Source: Adineta ricciae
Lineage: Eukaryota > Rotifera > Eurotatoria > Adinetida > Adinetidae
Assembly: GCA_905250025.1 (NCBI GenBank)
Contig: CAJNOJ010000110.1
Location: forward strand, 248,001-312,000
Direction: 5' to 3'
Length of the DNA: 64,000 bases
The notes beneath the pieces were generated by a model, which saw only the letters and a program-made list of their open reading frames with translations, was not told where the DNA came from and did no database searches. Shown piece by piece: positions 26,579 to 39,203 of the stretch. The position numbers were made by a program, and so were the translations under genes. Positions within the stretch are counted from its first letter, which is position 1, and the number at the start of each line of letters is the position of its first letter.

Positions 26579-29500
26579 TTACCATTTGGTTAACTCGGGT
26601 ATATTTCGATAATAATCGAGACAAGTAGGGTTTGCCAATGAGCCAGTTGCGTGAATCGTTTGACCTTCAATGATACGACGAACCGGTACTTCCACTTTTT
26701 TCATGTTGATTGTGTACTAAAACACGAGAATAAGATTATTTGGTTTCGAGCTTTCCGTATGATGCAAATAGGATTTGGCAAAAGAACTCCTCTCGGATCG
26801 GATATGTCAAAGAAATATTTAATGGGGCGACTGATGATCGCTAATGCAAATTTAAAAGGTATAAAGAACGTGACATACAGCCCTCGATGATTGCCTATTT
26901 ACTATACAACCTTCAAAACGACTTTGTTTTCATCGTTTAGCAAAAGATTATGCTCGTACAAAATCCATTTAGGTGTCTCATTATTTATAGTTTTGTCAAA
27001 AGATGCCACTGTGCTCGTTCGAATGGTTAAAATAACCAACTTGTCAATCAAACAATGACTATTTCTACAGTGACGTAGGGGGAATGATGATCTAATCTGC
27101 TGATGTAATTTGACATTCCCAACGCATGAGCAAATCAATCGACTGGTTATATTTACAGGTATTTCTGGTACTTGAACGATGACTTCAGGCACATGTCTTG
27201 CTGATAGTTGTTGTCGTATTGCCGTTTTAATTCGATCAACCAATGATTTGTCTAGATGGTCAACGGTTGGGGGTAGCTAAAAGTAAAGAAATGAAACAGT
27301 CCTTGCCATCATGTTCTTTTCCCTCCCGAATGATTTTAACCGATTAAATTCATTAGTTAAGTGCAACGAACACCCACAGAATGTCAGTTAAGATAATTGT
27401 TTACTGCTTTTTAGAAGTCAACTCATGTCGTCTTTCTGACTTTCATTAGTAAGAATTAGGGAGGAGAAAAAGTTTGCTGTCAACATATCTTCTACAGCTA
27501 TTGCCTTCTTTTCATATCTATTAGAATTATTTTTCTTCTCATGAACTACTATCATCCGTTCATTTAGATTACGGAAATTTTCAATCCATCTAGAACAATG
27601 GCAATCATGATGTTTCTGAAACGGTAAGTTTGTTGTTTCATCGAATCCGGAGGAAACTTTTTGAAAATTAGATTTATTCTTTTTTTTTTCAAATTACGGA
27701 AATTTAAATCGTTACTTCCGCTTTTTATGCTATATAATGTATTATACAATGAGGAAGGTTCTTCTTTCACGAAGATTATTATTTTTCAGTAAAATATACT
27801 GTGCTTGGATTCTTAACAAATAGATCTAGTACTTGAGCACGTCACGTCAGTTGGTATTTGCTTATCACAGAAGTCAGACGCTAGCTGAAAAAGCATAAAA
27901 AACTCGTTAATTTTGATGTCCGTCGGTTGCGAAAGGTTTCGGTAAACGATATTATCTGCTAGCAAGCAATTATAGTTGATCTTAACACTCAATTGCTTTT
28001 CTTTCTTTTTTTCTTCTCTCCTACGTCTCATGTTCTCGCATGGTTTTATTCGCAAAATAGAAGTAATAAGTATCTTATTGGATAAAACTTTCTATTAAAA
28101 ATACGCTTTAATATCAATTAAGGAAAGCAGAGGTAGAGTATTCGTCCAACTCACATATTAATCTTTTTGTTGGATATGTCAGGCGTTCCTCTCTCTCTTT
28201 TACAAGAGTCAATAATAATTACAAACAAAAGGGCTTTTTTTGCGTGTGTGAGTGACATAAAAACAAAACAAATCAAATCAATGAGCACTCTGTAATTACT
28301 GAGTTGTGTAGTCGAACTGTTGTTAGCGTCATATTATTCTCCCATTTAACATAAAGTCATGCAGAATAAACGCAATCAAGCTTTCAAAAGCCGTGCTTAT
28401 TCATGCTTGCTTCTACTTATATTTAATAGTCTTCGAAGTTTTAGTTTTTTTTTTCTTCATCATCTTCTTTTATTCGAGAGTTTTTCTCGTTCGGTGTTCA
28501 TTACTATAACAAGTAGAATTTATAGCGAAAAGCTTCTGTCTCATTAACAAAGCAGATGATCTTTTAGATTAGTGGACTGAGTCTCAAGTCCAAGTTATAT
28601 GATAGAAATTTAATGTTTGAGAACATGAATTGATTTTCCAGTTCATAAACTCATAGTCAGAGAGCGATGAAACGTCTAATTTACATGTTGTCTATTAACG
28701 AACAGATGACTACATCTTCAAAGATATTTCCGGTGAGGATATTTTCTTATCTCGCATTTCCGTTCTCTCTCTCTCTCTCTCTCCGCATCGACGCAATACG
28801 AACAAACTCGCATAGACAAGTTTTGTACTTAAATCTCTCTATCATGCTTTGATAATGATATTGTGTTTTTTTTCCTGGTATAGTAAATCAAAATAGAATG
28901 ATCAATCATATGTAATTGATTAAATTTGATTTCTCGTTCGTTTGATATTTCTATCTATCTGTCCAGAAGATCGGTATAAGAAAATTCTATTAGAAACAAC
29001 ATCCCGATAACGTGACTCAAGCCCACGCTTCATTTGTTCTTTCTAATTCACGAATAGTCATCAAAAAAATACATGTATTCACATACACAGAGAAGATGAG
29101 ATTCATTTCCTGCGACATTTCTACTAGATGCTAGTTTCCTCAAGCTAATTGCGATCAAAGTAGGCGATTGTATTCATAGAAAAGGTTTTCCTTTCTTTTA
29201 TAAACGCATGTAGGAAGTTTAAACTAGGTTATTTTCTTCTTCAGAATGAACAATACGTGCATAATTCTCCTATTATTTATTGCGCTTGTTTCATGTGCTT
29301 TATCATCTTATCTTGATATTCCACCGCCACCCGAACGACCGTTACGTTTTAAAACCAAAGAACAAATTGAAACTTATCTCAAAGCTGTGAAGGATTACTA
29401 CGATGCATTTAAAATAAAACTTGTTCGTCGAGACAATTCAATTCACGATATTTATTCACATCTGAACAAATTGACAACCGACGATAGTAATGGTATGGAT

Positions 29501-32500
29501 GATACCGAAGACCGGCAAACAATCTATTATCTCGATCAGTCACCCATCAATTCTTATTTTCGGCGACGATATAAAGTCAAACGTTTGATGAATATTTAAA
29601 GGGAAAAAAAGAAGAAAAACTTTTGTATCATTCAAAATCTACCAAATAAAATCTTATTTGTTCGTCTCAATTCTATCTAGTTGAAAGAAAACAAGCAACA
29701 TCATGCATGTTTTATATCTTATTTAGATCGAACAAATTTTTACCTATTCGAATAAAGAATAAATATTCGTCAATTTGTTTCTCTTTCTCTCGTTCTTTCA
29801 TTCGTTTACATGTTCTACTTACCTTCAGGAACAGAACAACACGTTCATTACCACTTGTTGGATTCCGTTGAGCGACACACAAACTGTCAAGAATTTCACC
29901 ATTGAATTGATCGACAATAGAATAAATTTCAGCGGAACCGAAACGGATGCCATTAGGATTCAGTGTACCATCACTAAATCAATAACAACTAGAATTGTTT
30001 TTCATTCAGCAAAAGTCAGACAAAATACCTTCGGCCAAGCATAACAATACCGCGAGTAACTGGATTAATCAGACAGAAATCAGAATGATTCCATACACCT
30101 ATCGAACAAAAAGAATAACTTAGCGAAAGGCAATACCGCGCGAAAGATCACACCTGGATACTTATCGAAATAAGCACGATGGTACTTTTCACCCGTAGGG
30201 TCATTCCAAAAAGAAGCGGGCATCGAAGGAAATGGCTTGACGCAGACAAGTTCACCACTTTCACCTTCCAATTTTTTTCCTTTTCAATAACGAAGAAGAA
30301 TAACAACATTATTAAAAAGTTGTAAGAAAGGAAATAATAATACCATCTTCCGCCCAACATTCAATTGCCATGGCTAAATGAGGAGATTGTATTTCTCCTT
30401 GATGAACACTCAGAGTCGGATTCACACCGGCAAAACAAGAGCTATTACGATATCGATGAGTATATTTTTATGAACAAAATATTTCTTACATAATATCCGT
30501 TCCGCCCGTGATTGAACCCAATAATACGTCGGTTTTTATCTCCTTGTAAACATAGTCAAAGATACGGGCATGCAATGGGGAACCAGTCGATAGAATTGTA
30601 TGCACGGTATTGAGTTTGTTGTGCGTACGAGGCGTAACCTGCTGTTCTTCTAATGCTGCTAAGTAGCGTGCACTACAACCGAAGATGGTTACACTAAATT
30701 GAAAAAGTTTAATTTATTTCATAGAGAGACAAGTAGTTCTTACCCGATTTCATCAGCCAAATCCCAAAGTCGATAGCAATCAGGTACAATTGGCGAGCCA
30801 TCGTAGAGAACTATTGGCGTACCCAATGCAATCGATGAAATTAACTAAAGGAAATCATATGTAATTACTAGTGTATCACTACGACTCGTCATTTACCCAA
30901 TTCCACATCATCCAAGAAACCGCTAAAAATCAGCAAATATTGATATACACGGAACAAATACGAAAATTTCTTTACCTGTAAAGTAAAATAAAATATCTCC
31001 ATCTTTCATATTACTCTGTAACCGATGTTCCTTTAAATGATTTAATAACGTTCCGCCATGGCCATGCACGATACATTTTGGCGCACCAGTGGTACCAGAT
31101 GAATACATGTAAACACGCCGAAGAAAACAATCAGAATAAGTCGAACATTATAAAAAAGATACTTATAATAAATAAAGGATGATTGAATGGTACTTGTTCG
31201 AATTCTAATGGTCCTGTAGCATCACCAGGCAACGAAAGAAAATCATCAATTGTAATACTAAAACGTCTATGGATGAAAATTGACATGAAGATGATGATGA
31301 AAACCTGTTCGGGATGGTGCTGAGATCCATGGAATAATCGTGTACAAATGGAATGACGACGACAAATCGTAGTGATGGTAATGCTAGAATCGAAATGTGT
31401 TCACGTATATATTTCAATGTCGAATAATGATGATAGACGTACCGAGAACACTATCTTGAAGTTTAGCTAATGAGTCATGTGTTTTTCGATTGTAAACAAC
31501 AGCATTGCATCCGAAGATAACTTTGGGCTCGATCTGACTGAAACGTTCTGTAACACCCTGTGCATTTCAAATCAAATTAGAAAAGAAAAACAATCGACAA
31601 GATTTTTATTTACTAGAACGCCAAAATCTGCTGATGCAGCACTAAAGATTGCACCAAGACTAGCTGTTGCCAAACAGATGATCAGTGCTTCAGGACAATT
31701 TGGAAGATAAACTAACATCGAATGCGATGAACTTTGTATTTTTTTCACGAATATAAAAGATTTACCTGCAACACGATCACCGACTGTTACACCGATATGT
31801 TGAAGTGCAGCCCGATAACGACGAACTTGTTCATTCAGTTGAGCAAATGTCAACTTCTTAATCGACGCGTCACCCTCGCCTATAAAAGACAATCAAGATA
31901 TCAAATCGTTCCATAATCTTTCTTTTCATTAGATCAATGGGAGTAATTTACATAAGAACCTTCTGCTGTAGACTACAAGCTGAGTAGTAATCAGATTTCG
32001 AATTTTATGTAAAGAATATCGAGTTGTTACCTTTTATCTAACAATCGACTTGATTTCAAAAGAAACCAAACTATTTATCATACAAGAATACGTATCAACA
32101 ATAAAACTTACTGCACGAATAAATGGCCACTCGATCATCTTTGCAACGAAGAAGATTCTCAGCATAGTTCAAACGTGCACCAACAAACCAACGTGGAATT
32201 TCATCCATTCTCTTATTCTCTTCTAATACCTAAACAGTTCACATATAGACCAACTGTCTTTCAGTACACATGAACATACTTGTTCAAAAGGTGTAGAATG
32301 GATAACATCACTATAGGCCCAGAATGTTTCCCAAAACTTCGCAATATTATTTATTGACCATTCGTATAAATCCCAATAAGATTCTAAATTAATTGAGTGC
32401 TAGCAAATCATATCTTGAGTTATCAAAGTAAGTATTTGATACCTAATTTCACTTGATATTTATTCATAATAATCTCTCGAAACTCATCAATATTCGTAGT

Positions 32501-32536
32501 AACGCCCGAAGGCGGTGACCAAAGTTTATGCGACAT
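26579..32536 (-). CDS. Acetoacetyl-CoA synthetase (acetoacetate-CoA ligase)
   Basis: Cytosolic ANL-superfamily enzyme that activates acetoacetate with ATP and CoA for sterol and lipid synthesis. It starts at ATG 32536 ([11 protein letters not shown]) and ends with ELTKW and TAA at 26579. The N-terminal ACAS block includes [14 protein letters not shown] and [15 protein letters not shown]. The adenylation core has [14 protein letters not shown] (P-loop), [30 protein letters not shown] and [15 protein letters not shown]. The C-terminal lid has RHVPEVI and a catalytic-lysine region reading [12 protein letters not shown]. Most introns are short, but one spans 27277-29822 (2,546 nt, between VVLFLK and LPPTVDH) and contains an opposite-strand gene at 29246. 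Residue order and length (about 660 aa) match the eukaryotic AACS family. Confidence 0.95.
28764..28783 (+). repeat. (CT)n microsatellite
   Basis: Run of CT dinucleotides in the long AACS intron, about 460 bases before the peptide gene. Confidence 0.85.
29246..29599 (+). CDS. Putative NPF/NPY-like secreted neuropeptide precursor, 117 aa
   Basis: Small single-exon gene inside the largest AACS intron, on the opposite strand. Residues 1-20 form a signal peptide ([20 protein letters not shown]). They are followed by a proline-rich start, [11 protein letters not shown], then an amphipathic helix with [12 protein letters not shown], ending in a dibasic RR at about residue 61. The pattern P-P-x-RP-x-x-F ... 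YLxAxxxYY is that of invertebrate neuropeptide F and the PP-fold of NPY. The expected C-terminal RPRF-Gly amidation signal is missing: the peptide instead reads KIKLVRR. The remaining 55 residues are acidic and end in a basic stretch with RRRY. Similarity is by eye and short; a simple secreted protein is the alternative. A pyrimidine tract plus CAG just before the ATG may be a 5' UTR splice acceptor. Confidence 0.6.
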   Translation: MNNTCIILLLFIALVSCALSSYLDIPPPPERPLRFKTKEQIETYLKAVKDYYDAFKIKLVRRDNSIHDIYSHLNKLTTDDSNGMDDTEDRQTIYYLDQSPINSYFRRRYKVKRLMNI

Positions 32537-32695
32537 CTAAATCAAGAAAACAATAAGCAAGAACTTGTTAGCAAATTTTAGTATGTGACGCTTTTTAAAA
32601 AAAAAGAAAGAAACAACAAACATCAATATATAAGCAAAGACAAACAGACAGGTACATAAATCATGAAATATAGAGTACAATTCATGTTAAATAGG

Positions 32696-33328
32696 TTATT
32701 TATTTTTTTTATCAGTCTTCTTATCAGATTTTGCTTGTTGGTTATCTTCACTGTCGTCACTTGGTGACTCTTGATCGTCCGATTCTTGTTCGATCTCCTC
32801 TTCTTGTACTTTTTTCTTGGGTGTTTCGACTTTGACTGTTTTTTTCTGTGCACTCAAACGTTTTTCTCGTTGTGTTACTTGACGATGAATTATCAAGCGC
32901 GTTAATAACAGCAGACTAAAGACCAAGCCAGGTGCGATACGTTCAAATTTGTCGTGTAATGCATAATGTGTATAAACAGCACCCAACATAACTACGAGGA
33001 GAACAACATTTGCCACTTGTTTAAGTCGGCCAGGTACAAAGACGAGTACAGCTCCACCGATAAATTCCGCAAGTCCAACTGCTAGACGATAGTTTTTAGC
33101 AAATGGACGCCAGCCTGTTTGTGTATACAATGGAAATACATTGTTAACTCGACCGAATTCTCTTCTCTAAACGAGGAGAAAGTAAATGAATAAAATTTCT
33201 AATCCGGTTTCAATTACCATATCTTCATATACATCAGGAAAAAATTTGTCTGTGACTTTGAAATGTCCGACAAACATAAAGAATGCACCTAGAGTCAATG
33301 TCAATACAGTCAAAGCTATAGAACCCAT
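32696..33328 (-). CDS. TMEM35/NACHO-like membrane protein (DoxX-related)
   Basis: Four-TM endoplasmic reticulum protein. In vertebrates TMEM35A (NACHO) helps fold and assemble nicotinic acetylcholine receptors. Two exons, 33328-33218 and 33166-32696, separated by a 51-nt intron, encode about 194 aa. TM1 is in the N-terminal SIALTVLTLTLGAFFMFVGHFK. The most diagnostic part is AVGLAEFIGGAVLVFVPGR followed by QVANVVLLVVMLGAVYTHY and GLVFSLLLLTRLIIH, matching the TMEM35 VPGRPKDVAN region. The C-tail is long, charged and lysine/acid rich (about 60 residues), more extended than in vertebrate TMEM35A. It sits 73 bases downstream of Artemis on the same strand. Chaperone function is inferred from family only. 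Confidence 0.84.
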
Positions 33329-33400
33329 GATCTAGAAAAAAAAACAAATAAATTCGAAAAATTTATTATTCCTGAGAAGAAAAACAATTGAAATATTTGA

Positions 33401-35508
33401 TCAAAGTGCTTTACAAGTTTCTCTATCAAAATCATAATCAACTGTAGTGGACGATGTATCTGACAATGTACGTTCCCGATGTGTTAATGGCAATTCAATA
33501 GCCGAATCAAGAGTCGAAGTAATTGCATCTAATTTATTGTTCGAGCGTATTGAAGTAGGTCTATCTTCAGTTTGAATTCGTTTTGGAGAGGCTATCTGAC
33601 GTGTTGAAGATGGATTATCTTCAAGTTTCACTTCGATTGTTGTTTGAACTTGTGAATCAATGTCAAATTTCAGCTTTTCATCTTGAATTTTTGGTATTTC
33701 CAATGCCACGGCTAAATACAGAGAATGAGTGGTTAGAGTCGAATAGATTTATACTTACATCGTATTGTTTGTTTACAATCAGTTGTGGTTACTTTTCTGT
33801 TCGTTTCTTTCAATGAGTTTACTCGTTGTAGAAGTAGTTTGTCACCCTCGGTGTCGATATCTAAATCTAGGTCGTCGTCATCTGCTTCGTCTTTTCGTTG
33901 CTGTTGTTCTTTCATCATTTTTTTCTTTCGTTTCCTATCGACTTTCGTTTGGAATGATTCGTATCGATGTTTGATTTGTAACTGATGATTGATAGGTTTT
34001 CGTTGGATTTTTTCATTGATTTTTATCGTTGCCGTTGTTGACTTATTTGAATCTTGAATGTAATGGTCAATAATTTGAAAAAGACGCTTTGATGTTATTT
34101 GTGATGTAAGTGGGGCTGAGATAGGTGTGACACGTTTCGGTCTCAATGTTTTTAATACATCAGCAATTTCCGAAAATGATGAATGAAGAGAATAACATAG
34201 GCGATAACTTAAATATTTATCTGAATAGGAAACATCAACGCCTTCACCACCATAATCTTGAAAGCCTATGAAGTAACGTTTGTTCGATGTTGAAACGCTT
34301 TGTTCGAAATTGGAATGATACTTATGGTACTCAACTAATAATTCACCTAAATATTGAGAAGAGTCGATCATAATCAAGAAAAAGTCCATGCCACTCCGTC
34401 TTACCAGCTGCAATTTGATCTGTAAACCACATAATTGATAAAAGCACACGTATAGGTTTATCACAATTACGAAAAAATGAACATGGCTGAGCGAAATTCG
34501 ATGCAGATGTGCGACAAGCATGCAATCGTGTGGTATTCGGATCTGTAGTTAAACATTCTTGGATAATTGGTATACACGAATAGAAATCATATTGTCCCTG
34601 TTCAACATGAATACGCATTCCAAGACCATCGTACAGCGCACGATAGATTTGCTCATAGCCAACACGTGCACTAGATGATACCGAGAAAAAGGTTAAAACA
34701 TTTAGGTGTTGGTTAAGACAAAAGATATTCTACCTAGTTTTAAAATAGATATTTGCTGTGTTTGATTTATCAGCAACTAAACCTTTAATCCACAGAATCA
34801 ATGCTTCACAACTGACTTCCCGCGTAGGTATATGTAAAATATCTGGCCGAAAAAATGTCATATCAATGTACAAATTATCAATTGGCTTGAAGACATGTGT
34901 TTTATCTTTATCATCTTCAGTTCGTCGCCGGTGAAGATGTGTTATACGTTTGGCTTGTCCGCGATAAAGCCGAAAATCGCCAGTAAACAGCACATTGCCA
35001 TGTTCACCTTCAATCCAGACCATCATTGAACCAGGACAATGTCCTGAACCGAAGCATGTGACTAAAATCGATTCACCAACATCAGGCGCACGAGAAGACA
35101 ATGTATTTTTCAAGCTGTCATTCGCTAAAAAGCAGATCACAATTTCATTGTCGATTAGATTTTTTCTCTTTTTTCCATTCTACCTGCCCCCTCTTTTTTC
35201 TTTGCTTGTACTGGATCGCTGGATTGAATTGTTAACGCAAACGGTTGATCGATTGGAACGGTCTTAAAATATGGGACTAGATGTCGATACGGTGCCATGG
35301 TGCTAAGCAATTGTTTGGAGATTTCTGACATATATATTGGTGCATTGATTTTTGAAACATATTTACCGAACTCTGGTCGTTCTAGACCAACAAGATGGTC
35401 CATGTGAATATGTGTAATGAAAAACATCGTACTAGTATAATTATGTGTTTCAAACGAATCGATAGATATAAGAGGATATTCCTCCAAAATTCCATGATAT
35501 GTACACAT
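33401..35508 (-). CDS. DCLRE1C: Artemis-type SNM1 nuclease (metallo-beta-lactamase/beta-CASP)
   Basis: Nuclear nuclease that opens hairpins and trims ends in non-homologous end joining. ATG at 35508 (MCTYHGILEEYPLISID) matches the Artemis N-terminus. Metal site motifs are present: THIHMDHL (motif 2), GSGHCPGSM (motif 3), FTGDFRL (motif 4) and LYIDMTFF. The beta-CASP part includes THVF to IWIKGL, TTRLHACR and CYSLHSSFSEI, with its conserved His. Exon joins at 35184, 34738 and near 34360 keep phase. The C-terminal 200 residues or so are basic then acidic and low-complexity, as in other Artemis proteins. All catalytic residues appear intact. In a desiccation-tolerant animal this repair role would be relevant, but that link is inference. 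Confidence 0.93.
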
Positions 35509-35898
35509 ACGGGGAGAATCTAGAAAGAAAATTCTATGATTTGGATGACTAACAAAATCATTGGAGATTTTACTAATAATTCTACTATAGCCACGTAGAA
35601 TAGATGTGGCAACAACGGAGATAGTCAGATCGATATGCCAATCATCCTTGTGTAGGCAGATACAACAAAGAATTGATCGTGTGATTTGATAATTAGATTA
35701 ACCAATACGTCTGTTAGTTTATTTTTTTCATGTAGATTATTAATATTCATGAATAAATTATGACAAAAGAAACGTTCTTTTTCTTAAAAATAATCTGAAT
35801 TAAATTACATACAGTAGCGACATCTGGAGGACATACATTGTGTCAAAATCAAACGGGATGCACACATGTACAAAAATAAAAGTTCTATCAGATCACAT

Positions 35899-38832
35899 TT
35901 AAGCTGTAGAAGATGTATTCATATCACGTTGATTGTTTGTCTCAATGGTTGGTAATATGGCTCCTTCGTTCACTACGCCAACTGATTGATTAGATGTAAC
36001 ATTTAAATTCAATTCAATAGATCTTTTTCGCTGCGTACCTTGTCCTGAAACAGAAAACTTCACAATTGAACATAGTCATAGTTTTCGTTTACCTTTCTTT
36101 TGTGGCAAGAAAAATAGAATGGAAATGGCCATGAACATATGCCACAGACTATGTATATACCAATAATTGTCATTTGTTTCAAAAAAAGCAAATAGAACAA
36201 GTCCCGTTATTGCAAATGCTAAGCCCAAGCAGATGCACACGAGGCGTTTTCTTGTCAATTGTAAACGACGTTTTTTAACCGATATTACAATCTATATAAA
36301 CATCAAAGTATAATATTCTCGTCTTCATCAACATTGAGAACATACCCATGTTAGAAGTGTAAAACTAAATGTAATGGATAAGAGCACAATGAATTGTATA
36401 TTGTCGAAACGATCACGGGAATTGATCACGACACATGTTAGAACACCTAACATGAATAGAAAGATTTTGATTGAACGAGGTATGAACGAAATTGTTATCA
36501 ATGTAACGATAAAGGAAGCATATGAACCAATAAAATCCGATAATTGTAAACCATCATATTTAAAAATACAAAATCGTCGTATTTCTTGATCACAAGCATG
36601 ATAAAACTATTTAATACGATGCGTTTTTGCAAACAGAAGCAGTTTTCGGTATTCAGACAACTTACAGTAGAAAAGACCATGTTAAAAAAGTAAACCAACG
36701 CTTCGATATATAAGCGATTGTAAATGGCAAACACAACCGCTGGAATAAACATTAGATTACTCAATGTTAAAAACAAAACGCTCGGTAGATATCGTGAAAC
36801 GTGTGAATAAGTACTATCGGTACAACCATAACCGCGGTAGCCTAAATGAAAATGGGAAAATTTAAGTTCAACCGTTATTCATCGATACTAACCAGCTAGA
36901 CAAATGCAAGCTGAAAATATATTCTGTTGCGATATCATTATGCGACATACGCCATAGATTCCACATTGTTGTCGAGTACATTGTGATGATAGGACTTGAA
37001 AATTAACTAACATTGTTGCATTATCACATTGATTGTTTGAACTAAGATTAGTCAGGTTATTTTAAGAAAATCTATTCGGGATTGTCTTACTTATTACAAG
37101 CATATTCTAATGTTAGGTACCAGAGACCCATTTCAGGATACGGCAATGATCTGACGGTGAGCGAGTTCTGCTGTAGGAGTATTTTATAATCATTTTCACA
37201 CGATCGATGTCGTCGCGGTTGATTTTTTGATAAACAGCCGAGAATACTGACATTCATATTCGATATATTGAAAGACTAACAAGAAAAAGAGAAAGAGATT
37301 TCATATATGATTCACTCACAACCTGTTTTACCTTTAGTTGTGTGTCAAAATCGAAATGAATTGTTCCACCAATATTTTTATCATCAACAATGAATTCATA
37401 CGAATAGATCGAAGCATTGTGCTGATTAAGTACAATGGAATGAGTACTACTATTTGTATGTAAAGGTACATATATAAAATCATAGTAGAAATTGCGAACA
37501 ATTCGTCGAGTTGGATACGACTGAATATCTTGGATGTCATCTTGGAAACGAATAAGCATATCACCAGCGATAGATGTATTTTGGTATGTTGAATTGTTCA
37601 CTGTTATTTGAAAGTATATCCAAAGAAATGCAGCTAACTGATCGATTTCCATTACACATGAAGAATTTTGACAAGCTAAACAATGATATAATCTGATACA
37701 AACAAAGCGTTTTTTTTCTCGAAAACGAACTTGTTCGATAATCGTATTGAAACAAACTTGGCAGAGCATTAATGCGTGCGAATATCGTGATCGCGCAGTC
37801 CGATGTCCAATTAGAAAGAACAATTAATCGAGTGTTTCTTGTTGTTGTATAGTATCTAGATAAAGAATACATCTATTCAATATAAATATTAATAACGGAA
37901 CAGAGCAAGCCAGTGAATCGTCATTCTCAACGACTGAGTTTTCAAATTCAATCAGAAAAAGTCTGAAGGACGTGTTAGGTTATTCATGCGGAATAGAGAA
38001 GCACGAAGTGTAAAATATTTACGATGTGTAAACGAATGTTGTATTATTAGACAAAATAATTGATAGTGGCTGATCGATAGTTAGTGTTAGTAAAACAGGT
38101 ACTGCTTGATAATCAAGCCAACTTGTTAAATAAAGGTTACAGTCACTGGAAGATATCTTAAGATTGGATAGTCCAATAGAAAAAAACGAAATAGTCATCT
38201 TCAGATCTGTTGCATACCTTAGATTTCGAGTTCATTGGTAATTTTTCTATAAATATCTGAAAATACTCGTTAATAAGATGAAAGCTTTCCATGGAAAAGC
38301 GTTTCTTACCATAGCGAACCATGTTCCGATCAAAGGATTTTCTAATTGAACTGTTCCGTTGGAAATGGTTCGATTGAATATCATTACCAACAAATCATGA
38401 CGTGAAGATATATACGATTCAGGAAATGATTCATTAAGTGGACTAATCAATGGATAAGCACCGTATTGAAGATCACTATATAAAGAAAGTAACGATTATC
38501 TTGCAAAGATCAGCTCGTAGTAACATACAAATGAATCTTAGGGAAATAATTGGAACACTTTCCCTCGGTACTGATAGTAACAGACCAATTGGCTAGAGTT
38601 GTTGGTCCATAGATATTAAATTTAAGAAATTTGACATTCGAGTAATCAACATATTCATAGAGACCAATCTTCGAATAGTACTGACCGATATCATGACCTG
38701 AACAATTCAACAATTGTATACAGACGATGAATGAAACGATGTAAGCTATCAAAGATGTTACCTACCAATGGAAAGTTCACTCGTCGTCGAACACAAGCAA
38801 TATAGAAAAAAGACTGATAGGGAGACAATCAT
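35899..38832 (-). CDS. PGAP6/TMEM8-like membrane protein (CREST superfamily)
   Basis: Members of this family are GPI-specific phospholipase A2-like hydrolases that act on GPI-anchored proteins. ATG at 38832 opens a signal peptide (MIVSLSVFFLYCLCSTTS). A long extracellular part follows, with NxS/T sites and the pattern of ISPLNESFPESY ... NPLIGTWFAMV seen in TMEM8 N-termini. A seven-TM CREST module closes the protein: YIEALVYFFNMVFST joined to FYHACDQ, then GLQLSDFIGSY, and FFETNDNYWYIHSLWHMFM. The Ser, His and Asp positions of the CREST core (ST...YHACD, SDF, HSLWH) are all visible. Introns are mostly about 50-60 nt. The C-tail is short and polar. Membership is clear; whether it is closer to PGAP6 or TMEM8B cannot be decided by eye. 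Confidence 0.85.
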
Positions 38833-39114
38833 TCTGGAAAGACATCCGGATAGTAGTTGTTCATTCTCGTGTATTATTTGATCTAAAATATTAATTATAG
38901 GATTAAAAAAAGGAACGAAACAAGATTGTTAACTTGTTGCTTTTCTTTCTTTCTTTCTCTCATTTACATAAATTGCTATTTTCCTTTAAAAAAATTCACA
39001 GTACCAAGAGGCAAAACATGTGTTTTGCAACAAATATAGCAAACAATAAATAAATGTACGTGTATGGAAACAAAACGAATAGAGAAAAGAAAACGGTTTC
39101 TATTAAATAATAAA

Positions 39115-39119
<5 letters not shown>

Positions 39120-39147
<28 letters not shown>
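39120..39147 (+). repeat. (GA)n microsatellite
   Basis: Uninterrupted GA run between the PGAP6-like start and the OSBP stop. Confidence 0.9.
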
Positions 39148-39149
<2 letters not shown>

Positions 39150-39203
39150 CCCAAATAAAAAGAAAAACAAATAGATGATTTGAATAATTAATAATTTCCT
39201 TCT

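Noticed and set aside
36374-36589. Plus-strand frame opposite the PGAP6-like gene
   Set aside because: Shadow of the minus-strand TM exons.
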